From an uncultured Saprospiraceae bacterium (GTDB taxonomy: Bacteria; Bacteroidota; Bacteroidia; Chitinophagales; Saprospiraceae), in the NCBI GenBank assembly GCA_937930025.1, contig CALGJW010000045.1:1-43596 (forward strand): a DNA stretch of 43,596 nucleotides, read 5' to 3'. The notes under the pieces were generated by a model. That model did no database searches and was not told where the DNA came from. It was given only the letters and a program-made list of their open reading frames with translations. The position numbers were made by a program, and so were the translations under genes. Shown one piece after another: positions 35,201-43,596 of this stretch (positions within the stretch are counted from its first letter, which is position 1; every line of letters begins with the position of its first letter).

Positions 35201-37036
35201 CTATAAATTTTTGATTCCCATTTCTCGCATAAGTTGAGTTGCATTAAAACTTTTGCTGACTCCTTTTCTTAACTTAAAATCAAAAACGAGTTTCCCGTTT
35301 TCAACTTCAACTTCGATACATAAATTTTCTATTGCACCATTAGCGGAAGCTTCTAGCTTTCCTAAATCCAAATCATGCGTGGCAATTATTCCTGAGGCTT
35401 TTTCGTCGATCAGTTGCTCGATCAATGCTTTACTACCTGTGTGTCGATCTACAGAATTGGTTCCTTTTAAAATTTCGTCCAGTAAAAAGAAAGGTTGATT
35501 TCCTTCTCCTGTGGTATTATGTTTTTCCACTGCTTCCAAGATCATCTTTAGTCGCTTTAGCTCTGCATAGAAAGAAGAAGTACTTTCATGCAAAGCGTCC
35601 TGTGTTCGCATACTAGTGAATACATCTAACTGCGGCAACTTCATCTTATCTGCTGCGACCGGAGCTCCACTTAAGCCAAGCACTATATTTAATCCTACGG
35701 TTCGCAGGAAAGTACTTTTACCAGCCATGTTCGATCCCGTCAATAATTTAAGATGAGCAGAAGCGGGAATTGCCAAATCATTGCCGACCACTTCTTCTTG
35801 AGGAATCAATGGATGTTTTAAGTTTTTTGCATCGAATGTTCCCTGCTTGATGAGTGTAGGAAATATCCAGTGTTTTTGATTGTAATGTAGTCCTCCAAAT
35901 GAAACCAACCCTTCGAATTCCCCGAAGGCATCGAACCAAGGTTGAATCTTATTCTTGTATTTCCCTTTCCAATTTTCTAATCTATACACCCAATATAGAT
36001 CCCATAGTCCAATAATATTCAACACGACCACAAAGACATTATTTCGCACATCCAATTGAGAAACGATATAACTTAGTTTTTTAACAACTTGAGAGGCCAA
36101 TTCTTCTTCCTTTCGCAACTGATTTTTTAACCCTTGCAATTTATCAGCTTCAAAAGGCTCCTCTTCGATCGCATGCATTAGTAAAGAATAATCTTTCAAG
36201 ATCGCACCGGCCTTACTTGTCTTTCGGTGAGTTTCATTAATCCGTATGACAAACTTCCGGAGAATCAGCATAGGAACAGCCCAAAAAAGTAAAATCGCAG
36301 GTAACGGCAAGTAATTGGAACAAAGATAAAACCCAACTAAAAAGAATACAGGCATCACAAAAAATATGGCAGGTATCCATGAAACCGTTCTCACGTAATC
36401 TTCCTCGTCTAACAGCAATTTGAGTAGTTTTAAATCTTGGTCATTTTTCTTTTGATCAATTCCTAGCGCCAAATAATCCTGTCGCCAATCTAATTTTTGA
36501 GACAACTCCTTAATCGCATCTTGTCTAGAAAGTATTTCTGGTTCTTCTGCGGGATGCAAAAGATATTCGGCGAATGCCTTTTGACCCAAAGCCGTTTTTC
36601 CTCTATTGTAGTATTGGAAAAAAGAATAAGGCCCGAACAAATCTAAATCTAGTGCATAGGGATGACCTGGTTCCAAAAGCGCAGCACCATCGTCAAAGGA
36701 GCTTAGTTTTTTTTCAAAAATCAAAAGTTCATTGAGATTGACTTGTTCCAAGGCATTTAGGTACTTAGTTTTCGCCATTATCTTAGCATGAAATCGAATG
36801 ATGAAAGCAAAGGTTATCAAACCAAACAATGCGAGTAGCGCGCCAAGCCCTATGCTTTTTGTGAAGCAAAATCCTGTAAGACCAATTATTCCCAAAAAAT
36901 AGATCAATCGGTAGATCGACACACGGGTTGCGTATGCTGTATTGACAATAGCTTTTTCTTGAAAGTCCGCCGTTCTTTCAGCATATAGTTTTTGTAAATG
37001 CTCTTTTTGCCTTAAAATTTCTCTAGAATCAATCAT
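35201..37036 (-). CDS. MutS-like ATPase with membrane helices
   Basis: The C-terminal third is a MutS domain V ATPase: Walker A GSNMAGKSTFLRT (about 430), Walker B FFLLDEILKGTNSVDR (about 515) and ATHDLDLGKLE. The N-terminal part has two hydrophobic segments at about 45-85 and a further pair near 220-255, with coiled coils between, and lacks the mismatch-recognition domain I of MutS1. This is the membrane-associated MutS-related family seen in Bacteroidota, whose role is not established; it should not be read as the main mismatch repair MutS. It starts the trio with the DJ-1 and DUF4105 genes, sharing one-base gaps (TAG-A-ATG, TAG-T-ATG), and diverges from the XRE gene. Confidence 0.88.
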   Translation of the reverse strand: MIDSREILRQKEHLQKLYAERTADFQEKAIVNTAYATRVSIYRLIYFLGIIGLTGFCFTKSIGLGALLALFGLITFAFIIRFHAKIMAKTKYLNALEQVNLNELLIFEKKLSSFDDGAALLEPGHPYALDLDLFGPYSFFQYYNRGKTALGQKAFAEYLLHPAEEPEILSRQDAIKELSQKLDWRQDYLALGIDQKKNDQDLKLLKLLLDEEDYVRTVSWIPAIFFVMPVFFLVGFYLCSNYLPLPAILLFWAVPMLILRKFVIRINETHRKTSKAGAILKDYSLLMHAIEEEPFEADKLQGLKNQLRKEEELASQVVKKLSYIVSQLDVRNNVFVVVLNIIGLWDLYWVYRLENWKGKYKNKIQPWFDAFGEFEGLVSFGGLHYNQKHWIFPTLIKQGTFDAKNLKHPLIPQEEVVGNDLAIPASAHLKLLTGSNMAGKSTFLRTVGLNIVLGLSGAPVAADKMKLPQLDVFTSMRTQDALHESTSSFYAELKRLKMILEAVEKHNTTGEGNQPFFLLDEILKGTNSVDRHTGSKALIEQLIDEKASGIIATHDLDLGKLEASANGAIENLCIEVEVENGKLVFDFKLRKGVSKSFNATQLMREMGIKNL

Positions 37037-37100
37037 TAAAATATTCTATTTGTATGTCATCCCTTTTAGGAGCCGGAAAATAGTATTTTAGCTCCACTTT

Positions 37101-38588
37101 ATGAGCGTAAAATCACTCAACCATAAAATCCTATTTGGACTAAAGGTTAAACAGCTTCGGTTGGAACAAAGTCTTTCCTTTTCAGATTTGGCGAAAAGCA
37201 GTGGGCTTTCTGTCTCCTATTTAAACGAAATTGAAAAAGGAAAAAAGTTTCCTAAGCCCGACAAGATAGAAGATTTGTCCCAAGCTTTGGGTATTCCTAC
37301 TGCTGAATTGACCTCAGCGGAACTCCCTCAGTCATTAGCACCAATTGCTGAATTGCTCCAATCAAATTTCTTGAACGAACTTCCATTAGATTTATTTGGG
37401 ATAGAATTAATAAAAGTGGTCGATATCATCGCCAATGCGCCAACCAGAGTGGGTGCATTTATTTCGACCTTGGTAGAAATAAGCAGAAATTACGCACTTC
37501 GCGAAGATCATTTTTATTTCGCGGCGCTGAGGTCCTATCAGGAATTAAACTACAACTACTTTGAAGAAATTGAGCAAGCGGCACTAAAATTTGCTGAGGC
37601 GAATAAATTACCCCTTGACGGATCGGTCCCAGTTGAGAAATTAGAAAAAATCTTGAAGAAAAAATTCAGGTATAATATAGTGGAAGATGGACTCAAAGAA
37701 TACCCTGAGTTCAAAAATATGCGTTCGATTTATATTCCTAAAAACAGAAAACTTCTATTAAACGAGTCTATTAACAAGGCCCAAAAGGCATTTCAATTTG
37801 GAAAAGAAATCGGCTATCATTCTCTCGATTTAAAAGATCGTTCTCTTAGCTCCTCTCTTATTCAAGTTAAAAGTTTTGATACGGTATTGACTCATGCCAA
37901 AGCGGCCTATTTCTCTGTGGCACTCTTGATCAACAAAACTTCCTTTATAGAAGGTTTGCAGAAAGTATTTGACCGAACCACTTGGAATGGACAAGTCTTA
38001 ATGGAATTGGCAGAAAAATATACGGCTGCGACAGAGATGTTTTTTCAGCGTTTGACCAATGTCATTCCACAGCACTTTGGAATAAAAAAATTGTTCCTCT
38101 TGCGCTTCCTTCATGACCCAAAGGGGGACTACTTTAAGATCGACAAGGAATTGCATATGCATAAAAAACATCATCCACATAGCAATGGCTTGCGTGAACA
38201 CTATTGCAGAAGATGGATGTCCTTGACCCTGTTGCAAGATTTAAATAAAATGCAGCAAACTGGAAAGTATTCAGATACTATTGTCGGTGTCCAGCGCTCA
38301 AAGTATTACGGAACGGAAGATGAATATTTATGCATCACTTTTGCCAGACCAGCGAACCCGCACTCGAATTATAATGTTTGTGTAACCCTTGGAATGCTCA
38401 TTGACGATGACCTCAGATCTAAGATTAAATTTGTTGACGATCCGGCAATTCTATCCCGTGAGGTCAGTACAACTTGTGAGCGATGTTTGATTGAGAATTG
38501 TTCTGAAAGAGTGATTGAGCCTATCGTCATAGAAAAAAAGAATCGCCGAAAGCAAATGACAAAACGCCTTCGCGAATTGGAACGTTAA
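37101..38588 (+). CDS. XRE-family regulator with catalytically dead IrrE-like domain
   Basis: An N-terminal HTH_3 (about 9-66: VKQLRLEQSLSFSDLAKSSG, then YLNEIEKGKKFP) is followed by a long C-terminal part of the RamB/PccR-like XRE class. A COG3800-type metallopeptidase-like segment is visible around 235-300: FGKEIGYHS where active relatives have HExGH, then AKAAYFSVALLI. The metal ligands are therefore absent. A Cys cluster near the C-terminus (C458-x2-C461-x4-C466) resembles the tail of these regulators. RamB-type relatives regulate acetate/propionate metabolism; the target here is unknown. It diverges from the MutS-like gene over 64 bases, and a 53-aa ORF follows 25 bases later. Confidence 0.85.
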   Translation: MSVKSLNHKILFGLKVKQLRLEQSLSFSDLAKSSGLSVSYLNEIEKGKKFPKPDKIEDLSQALGIPTAELTSAELPQSLAPIAELLQSNFLNELPLDLFGIELIKVVDIIANAPTRVGAFISTLVEISRNYALREDHFYFAALRSYQELNYNYFEEIEQAALKFAEANKLPLDGSVPVEKLEKILKKKFRYNIVEDGLKEYPEFKNMRSIYIPKNRKLLLNESINKAQKAFQFGKEIGYHSLDLKDRSLSSSLIQVKSFDTVLTHAKAAYFSVALLINKTSFIEGLQKVFDRTTWNGQVLMELAEKYTAATEMFFQRLTNVIPQHFGIKKLFLLRFLHDPKGDYFKIDKELHMHKKHHPHSNGLREHYCRRWMSLTLLQDLNKMQQTGKYSDTIVGVQRSKYYGTEDEYLCITFARPANPHSNYNVCVTLGMLIDDDLRSKIKFVDDPAILSREVSTTCERCLIENCSERVIEPIVIEKKNRRKQMTKRLRELER

Positions 38589-38613
38589 ATACCTATTGCC
38601 AAATACAATTACG

Positions 38614-38775
38614 ATGAGTGAACTAACAAACATTTCGGATGAATTAAGAGAAAGAGTAATCGAGTTTTCTGATCAGAAAATCATTAACGTAATCAAACAA
38701 GCCAACTTATACCCAAAGGATATGGTAAATGGCGCTAAGGTTATCGCGGGAGAAAGAGGATGGTTTTCATTATAG
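38614..38775 (+). CDS. Small ORF (53 aa) behind the XRE regulator
   Basis: A continuous ATG-to-TAG frame. The product begins MSELTNISDELRERVIEFSD and ends VIAGERGWFSL. It is acidic/basic mixed, has no signal peptide or Cys, and would form one or two helices. I do not recognise it. It starts 25 bases past the regulator stop in the same direction. Codon usage looks like its neighbours and a gene is plausible, but short frames can arise by chance and it does not match a family I know. The strand switches to lpd afterwards. Confidence 0.5.
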   Translation: MSELTNISDELRERVIEFSDQKIINVIKQANLYPKDMVNGAKVIAGERGWFSL

Positions 38776-38846
38776 TTAAATGGATACTCCGCTACGCGAG
38801 TAACAATTAAACCACTTCGTAAACTTTTATTTAAACGGAAATTGAT

Positions 38847-40250
38847 TTAGATATTCAAGGCTCTTTTTCCAGTGGCCATTAAAGCAGCTTCCTTCAATGC
38901 TTCGGAATAGGTTGGATGAGCATGACTCATTCTTCCAGCATCTTCTGCCGATGCTCTGAACTCCATGAGTGCTACCGCTTCACCAATAATATCTGCTACA
39001 CGGGCACCTACCATGTGTACGCCAAGAATCTCATCAGTGGTTTCATCCGCTAACACTTTTATCATTCCGTCTACGTCCATGGAAGCACGAGCACGTCCCA
39101 ATGCTTTAAAAGGAAATTTTCCTGCTTTGTAAGCTATTCCTGCGTCTTTTAATTCTTGTTCTGTTTTTCCTACTGCTGCAACTTCTGGCCAAGTATAGAC
39201 AACTCCGGGAATTAGATTATAATCAATATGTGGTTTTTGGCCAGCAATGTACTCGGCAGTAACTACTCCTTCTTCTTCTGCCTTGTGTGCTAACATCGCT
39301 CCACGAACAACATCTCCGAGAGCAAAAATTCCTGATACATTTGTTTCCAGATGTTCATTCACATCGATTCTACCACGATCGTCAGTTTGAATTCCCACTT
39401 TTTCTAATCCCAAATTATCGGTATAAGCTCTACGTCCAATTGCCACCAAACAATAATCTGCTTTAATTTCAAAGCCTTCGCCACCATCCCTTTGCTCAAC
39501 ATTTACGGTGACTGATTTTGCTGTAGATTTTACTGTGGTTACTTTATGTTTAAGGTGAAATTTCATTCCCAATTTTTTCAAGGAACGTCTCAACTCCTTT
39601 CCACAATCTTTATCCATCGTGGGAAGAATACTATCTTGGAATTCAACAACTTCCACTTCCGTTCCTAACCGTGCCCAAACGGAACCTAATTCTAGGCCAA
39701 TAACCCCACCACCTATGACTACAACTTTCTTTGGTAGCTTATCTATGTTAAGTGCTTCGGTAGAAGTGATCACTCTTTTTTTATCGTAATTAAATGCTGC
39801 TGGGGTAATAGGTTTTGAACCAGTAGCAATGATGGTCTTTCCAGTTTCTATTTCTTCAATTGTACCATCAGATTTTGTGATATGAATTTTATTAGTGGTG
39901 TGAAAACTACCGTGACCATGAAACACAGTGATCTTATTTTTTTTCATCAAGAATTCAATCCCTTGAGTTGTTTGGGCAACCACCTCATTTTTCCGCTTTA
40001 TCATTTGCTTCATGTTCAAAGTCAGTTTGGAAAGTCCAATTCCGTGTTCTTCGAATCGATGTTCTGCGTTATGGTAATGTTCTGAGGAGTCCAATAAGGC
40101 CTTAGAAGGAATACAGCCAACATTTAGGCAAGTTCCTCCAAGTGTGTCATAGCGCTCAATAATAGCCACGTTCATTCCTAATTGCGCAGCTCTAATAGCA
40201 GCAATGTATCCTCCAGGTCCTGAGCCAATAACGGTTAAATCAAACTTCAT
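38847..40250 (-). CDS. lpd: Dihydrolipoyl dehydrogenase
   Basis: The E3 component of pyruvate, 2-oxoglutarate and branched-chain oxoacid dehydrogenases and of the glycine cleavage system; reoxidises lipoamide with FAD and NAD+. Motifs: FAD-binding GSGPGGYIAAIRAAQLG, redox-active pair C41-LNVG-C46, NAD-binding VVIGGGVIGLELGSVWA, FAD contact FALGDVVRG, and the catalytic H445/E450 pair in HAHPTYSEAL. Length 467 is normal. The gene stands alone here, with no E1 or E2 nearby. A TAAATTTG promoter-like box lies 23-30 bases upstream. Confidence 0.97.
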   Translation of the reverse strand: MKFDLTVIGSGPGGYIAAIRAAQLGMNVAIIERYDTLGGTCLNVGCIPSKALLDSSEHYHNAEHRFEEHGIGLSKLTLNMKQMIKRKNEVVAQTTQGIEFLMKKNKITVFHGHGSFHTTNKIHITKSDGTIEEIETGKTIIATGSKPITPAAFNYDKKRVITSTEALNIDKLPKKVVVIGGGVIGLELGSVWARLGTEVEVVEFQDSILPTMDKDCGKELRRSLKKLGMKFHLKHKVTTVKSTAKSVTVNVEQRDGGEGFEIKADYCLVAIGRRAYTDNLGLEKVGIQTDDRGRIDVNEHLETNVSGIFALGDVVRGAMLAHKAEEEGVVTAEYIAGQKPHIDYNLIPGVVYTWPEVAAVGKTEQELKDAGIAYKAGKFPFKALGRARASMDVDGMIKVLADETTDEILGVHMVGARVADIIGEAVALMEFRASAEDAGRMSHAHPTYSEALKEAALMATGKRALNI

Positions 40251-40272
40251 ATAGCCTTTAAATTTTGGATGG

Positions 40273-40280
40273 CAAATTTA
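40273..40280 (-). promoter_or_regulatory. Candidate -7 box for lpd
   Basis: On the minus strand TAAATTTG matches TAnnTTTG, and it is followed by GCC as in the rplM promoter. It sits 23 bases upstream of the lpd ATG. The -33 TTG is not evident at 19-21 bases further up, so the call rests on the -7 motif alone. Confidence 0.35.
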
Positions 40281-40458
40281 GAAATTATAACGTATTCATA
40301 CTCTTTTGGTTCCAGTAAATCATTCTGAATTGAAAAGAAATCGGGCCATATTTGCTTAGCCCTTGCTCAGCAGATTGTTTGCGGACTTAACTTGATAAGC
40401 TTACATTTGACAAGCGAAGAAAATTTTGGACTTGAATTAGCTTTATTGATACAACTAG

Positions 40459-41370
40459 ATGCGCTGGCAAAAAAATATTTTACTCCTTTTACTTAGTCTT
40501 TCCATAGGAATACTGTCAGCACAGCAGGGAAACAATCCTTTTGACCAAGGGGCTGAGGTCAATGATTCTTTGAGCCAATCAAATACTAATCCATTCGATT
40601 TGGATCACCGTAGTGCAAATAGAAAAAATAACTACAATCCATTTGATGTCTCTAGACCTAAACAAAGAAATCTAAACCGACTTGAAGACATCTCTAGAAG
40701 TCCAATTGCTACAAAGCCATTGAATGTAGATTTGTCAAATTTCAACTTCATTCTATTCAGTGGCATACTCATATTGTTTACATTTCTATTTACCCTTTAT
40801 CAGCCCCTTTTGAGTCAGATTTACAAATCTGTGCGAAATGAAAATATTTTAAAGCTTTTACATCGGGAACAAATTGGAATAGTAAAAGCGCCATATATTA
40901 TTTGGTATCTATTCTTTTTTATTTCACTCGCAGCATTTATCCTACAATTGGTTTTGGCGTTTTACCCAGAAGTTCAAGCCAATTTATGGGGCTTATACCT
41001 AAGGATTGTAATTTCAATCGCTGGCATATTTTTTCTAAAACACCTAGTTTTATTACTGCTAGGGCTTGTTTTTCCAGTAAAAAAAGAGCTAGGACTCTAT
41101 AGTTTCACAATTATAATATTTAACATTATTGTTGGATTAGCGCTGATTCCTATCAATCTCATACTAGCTTTTGGGCCTGTTTTAGTCTATAAGTCCTTTA
41201 TTTTCATAGGCTTAGGAATTATAGTTATTCTTATTGCTTTGGGAGTACTTCGTATTCTTCTTATGACGCTTAATAAATGGACACAATTTATTTTTCATTT
41301 TTTTATATACCTTTGTGCCGTCGAAATTGCCCCTATCATCGTATTGCTTAAACTTGTAATAAGTTCATAA
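40459..41370 (+). CDS. DUF4271 membrane protein with NPFD-rich N-terminus
   Basis: A 303-aa protein with a signal peptide (about 1-21, ends GILSAQQG), a ~70-residue polar N-terminal segment carrying three NPFD motifs (26-29, 44-47 and 60-63), then six predicted membrane helices (about 94-115, 145-168, 175-204, 213-238, 242-270 and 277-301) of DUF4271. The function of DUF4271 is unknown. In Bacteroidota it commonly precedes hemD, as here with a 49-base gap. ATG at 40459 opens the signal peptide. Confidence 0.8.
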   Translation: MRWQKNILLLLLSLSIGILSAQQGNNPFDQGAEVNDSLSQSNTNPFDLDHRSANRKNNYNPFDVSRPKQRNLNRLEDISRSPIATKPLNVDLSNFNFILFSGILILFTFLFTLYQPLLSQIYKSVRNENILKLLHREQIGIVKAPYIIWYLFFFISLAAFILQLVLAFYPEVQANLWGLYLRIVISIAGIFFLKHLVLLLLGLVFPVKKELGLYSFTIIIFNIIVGLALIPINLILAFGPVLVYKSFIFIGLGIIVILIALGVLRILLMTLNKWTQFIFHFFIYLCAVEIAPIIVLLKLVISS

Positions 41371-41419
41371 TCATACTTTAATCAGGGCCGTTGAAGTTTC
41401 ATTCACCAAACAAATATGA

Positions 41420-42196
41420 ATGTCTGGAACTGGAAAAGTAGAGGAAGGAACTTATCGCGAGATCAAGACCATCCTCATATCTCAACCTAAGCCTGAAAGA
41501 TCCCCTTATTACCAAATAGAGCAAAAATATGGCGTCAAGATAGATTGGCGCCCCTTCATTCACGTGGAGGGAGTTGAAGAAAAAGAGTTTAGAAAAAAAC
41601 GGGTTTATCCTAATGATTTCTCAGCTGTGATCTTTACTTCCAAAACTTCGATTGATCATTTTTTTAGGCTTTGTGAGGAAATGAGAATCAAAATGTCTCA
41701 GGACACAAAGTATTTTTGTCTTTCTGAGGCCATCTCGAATTATCTCCAAAAATTCATCGTTTATAGAAAACGAAAGGTTTTTGCTGGAAAGCGATCCATA
41801 CTGGACTTAAAACCCTATTTGATGAAACACAAGGCGAAAGAAAATTTCTTTTTGCCTGTTTCTAATCTAGGTGCCAAGCAAGTTACCGCCTTCTTGAACG
41901 AACATGAATTTAACTGGAAAGATGGAATGATGCATCGAACAGTTTGTTCTGATCTTTCTGATTTGAGTGATGTCACTTATGATGTCTTGGTTTTCTTTAG
42001 TCCATTGGGAATAAATTCTCTTTACGAGAACTTCCCGACTTTTAAACAGAACCATACTCGGATGGCAGTTTATGGAAATTCCACAAAGCAATCCGTTTTG
42101 GATCATGGCCTAGACATAAATATTATGGCTCCCGCACCGGGGATCACTAGTATGGCTATGGCGTTGGAGGCATATCTGAAAAAATCTAACAAGTAA
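41420..42196 (+). CDS. hemD: Uroporphyrinogen-III synthase
   Basis: HemD closes hydroxymethylbilane to uroporphyrinogen III in haem and corrin synthesis. The Bacteroidota form is recognised from ILISQPKPERSPYYQIEQKY, VEGVEEKEFRKKR, FSAVIFTSKTSIDHFFRLC, LQKFIVYRKRKVFAGKR and YDVLVFFSPLGINSLYENFP. Length 258 is normal for this version. It follows the DUF4271 gene, and a strong terminator lies 20 bases past its stop. Other haem genes are not in the window. Confidence 0.92.
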   Translation: MSGTGKVEEGTYREIKTILISQPKPERSPYYQIEQKYGVKIDWRPFIHVEGVEEKEFRKKRVYPNDFSAVIFTSKTSIDHFFRLCEEMRIKMSQDTKYFCLSEAISNYLQKFIVYRKRKVFAGKRSILDLKPYLMKHKAKENFFLPVSNLGAKQVTAFLNEHEFNWKDGMMHRTVCSDLSDLSDVTYDVLVFFSPLGINSLYENFPTFKQNHTRMAVYGNSTKQSVLDHGLDINIMAPAPGITSMAMALEAYLKKSNK

Positions 42197-42215
42197 AATA
42201 AATTAACACTTCTTA

Positions 42216-42245
42216 AAAGCTCTGATAACTCAGAGCTTTTTTTTT
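42216..42245 (+). terminator. Rho-independent terminator of the DUF4271-hemD unit
   Basis: AAAGCTCTGA (42216-42225) pairs perfectly with TCAGAGCTTT (42230-42239) around TAAC, followed by a T-run to 42245. It begins 20 bases after the hemD stop. Confidence 0.95.
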
Positions 42246-42291
42246 GCTTCGCGGATACAACATATGCTGATAGGGACTGTTAATTATTTCT

Positions 42292-42918
42292 ATGGATGCT
42301 ATTTTACAACGAATAAGAAAATCATTTGATCAACCTCTGCCGGGTAGAGCAGCTCAGTATGAAATGGCTCATGCTTTCAGAGGGACCTACCCCGAGTTTA
42401 CTAAGGACGCACGAAAGGCTGGAGTATTAATTTTACTTTATCCTAAAAACAACGACTGGCATGTAGTTTTCATCCAACGTCCTGGAAAAAATCCAAATGA
42501 TAGACATGCAGGGCAACTTTCCTTTCCTGGAGGAAAATTTGAAATCATCGATACTAATTTACAACAAACCGCATTAAGAGAAACAGCTGAGGAAGTCGGT
42601 GCAGACACTAGTAACATTGAAATACTTGGTGCGCTCACTCCGTTATTTATACCAGTTTCAAATTTTCTTGTATCTCCATTTGTTGGATTCACTACTCAAT
42701 CTCCTTCTTGGACGCCTCAAGAATCTGAGGTTGAAGAAATAATTGAGTTTTCGCTAGCATCCTTCTTTAAGCCGGAAACAAAAGGTTTGACTGAGATAAA
42801 GATTCGTAAAAACATTAGGCTTCAACAAGTTCCTTTTTTTGACCTAAATGGAAAAAAATTGTGGGGAGCAACAGCAATGATGATGAATGAATTTTTAATG
42901 ATGGATTGGAGCGTCTAA
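42292..42918 (+). CDS. CoA pyrophosphatase-type Nudix hydrolase
   Basis: A 208-aa Nudix protein. The Nudix box runs from G80 to G103 with R96-E97, E100 and E101 (TALRETAEEVG), and GQLSFPGGKFEIIDTN before it is the longer motif found in CoA diphosphatases (NudL/YeaB type). Likely reaction: cleavage of CoA, or CoA derivatives, to phosphopantetheine and 3',5'-ADP. It stands alone after the hemD terminator. I see no terminator immediately downstream. Confidence 0.85.
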   Translation: MDAILQRIRKSFDQPLPGRAAQYEMAHAFRGTYPEFTKDARKAGVLILLYPKNNDWHVVFIQRPGKNPNDRHAGQLSFPGGKFEIIDTNLQQTALRETAEEVGADTSNIEILGALTPLFIPVSNFLVSPFVGFTTQSPSWTPQESEVEEIIEFSLASFFKPETKGLTEIKIRKNIRLQQVPFFDLNGKKLWGATAMMMNEFLMMDWSV

Positions 42919-43596
42919 TCAAAAATAACAATCGTACATTTTTTCCTCGCTGAACCATCAAGGTCTCTTTTTCAGAATCAATCATATAAAAATATATTCC
43001 AAGGGACAGAGACAGTTGACCTAACTAGCATTCTAAATTTGACAAGTAATACTAGAAAACTAATTCTCCGTTCAACGTATTAAACCGCATGGTAAAATCT
43101 CCATCTACTACCTTGATTAGCATCCATATTAATCTTTGCAATCCTAGGTTTAAGATAAATGGAAAACAAAAAATTGGATGGAGTAATTTCTATTTTCAAA
43201 CACTTTACATCAAATTTAAAACCATAGTCTTTATTGTTTAATTTGCAATTATTGGCTCATTAAATTAGAAGTTGTAAATAATTTTCATTTATGGTTCTTT
43301 CGTAATAAATTAGATTCAAACAATGGAATAGGAATGTTATTTTATTGATTTCAAAGCTGAAAAATTTGTATTATAACTTTAATTCTATATATTAGCTGTA
43401 TACGTCATTAAGGTCATATGTCACAAGACTAGCAATTAGGGTTATAATTTTAAAAAGCGCAACTGGCGCTAACAATTCAATTAGAAAATTCTTGATTTAA
43501 GCGGGTAGTTTATGCAGCAGTATTGTGCTGTGTTTTAGTAGCCATGTATATAGGATAATTACCCTATTGAAATTAAACATTTTTAACCTTAAAAAA
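42919..43596. other. AT-rich 678-base stretch without a recognisable gene
   Basis: No frame of useful length on either strand and no tRNA-like clover leaf. Two minor pairings: AGCGC/GCGCT around AACTG near 43456-43470, and CAGCA/TGCTG around 43516-43531. Neither matches a known RNA or site. The window ends inside this stretch, so regulatory DNA for a gene beyond the edge may be included. Confidence 0.5.

Noticed and set aside
43456-43470. Short GCGC-arm inverted repeat resembling part of an integron attC site
   Set aside because: Only 5-bp arms, no second pair of recombination-site arms at attC spacing, and no integrase in the window.

Overview
This AT-rich window comes from a member of the Bacteroidota, most likely from the Saprospiria/Lewinella side of the phylum (an inference from gene content). 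The evidence is three secreted proteins with the C-terminal type IX secretion (T9SS) sorting domain, a propeller/Y_Y_Y/LuxR one-component regulator, several LytTR regulators, a LACTB-like hydrolase, the DUF4271-hemD pair, a TAnnTTTG-type promoter ahead of rplM and the N-terminus of L13. It reads as ordinary chromosome. I see no phage, transposase, CRISPR array, restriction system, tRNA or rRNA.

Layout. 1-11 kb is mainly regulation: a membrane-bound propeller/LuxR regulator, a membrane LytTR regulator, a LACTB-like hydrolase overlapping a Gre-like protein, a large unknown protein divergent from a tiny AraC-type HTH ORF across a 12-bp perfect inverted repeat, and a TPR histidine kinase with its LytTR response regulator. 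11-22 kb is envelope and secretion: a T9SS cargo protein with CARDB-like repeats, a second beta-lactamase-family hydrolase, an HD protein, an HtrA/DegP-type protease, ComF, then a minus-strand run of a beta-helix protein, a small unknown protein and a second T9SS protein. 22-26.4 kb is translation core: rplM-rpsI-rpsB-tsf ending at a clear terminator, then pyrH, with an RRM protein upstream. 26.5-28.5 kb is an OmpR-class kinase/regulator pair. 28.5-37 kb is a minus-strand block: a third T9SS protein, a MuiA-like protein with an inserted carboxypeptidase-regulatory-like domain, two copies of a ~100 bp repeat, and a tightly packed trio (MutS-like membrane ATPase, DJ-1/PfpI lipoprotein, DUF4105 membrane protein). 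37-43 kb holds an XRE/pseudo-IrrE regulator with a 53-aa ORF behind it, lpd, DUF4271, hemD and a CoA-pyrophosphatase-type Nudix gene, then 0.68 kb without a recognisable gene.

I do not see a clear new system. The best leads are regulatory: 10-bp direct repeats 21 bp apart ahead of a T9SS gene next to a LytTR regulator (the geometry LytTR proteins use); the 12-bp inverted repeat between the unknown 487-aa gene and the mini-HTH ORF, with a matching half-site ahead of another LytTR gene; a promoter plus leader hairpin ahead of rplM; and the 53-aa ORF behind the XRE regulator. Several starts were moved from the longest reading frame, chiefly rplM (GTG at 25646) and the secreted proteins, whose signal peptides begin at internal ATGs.
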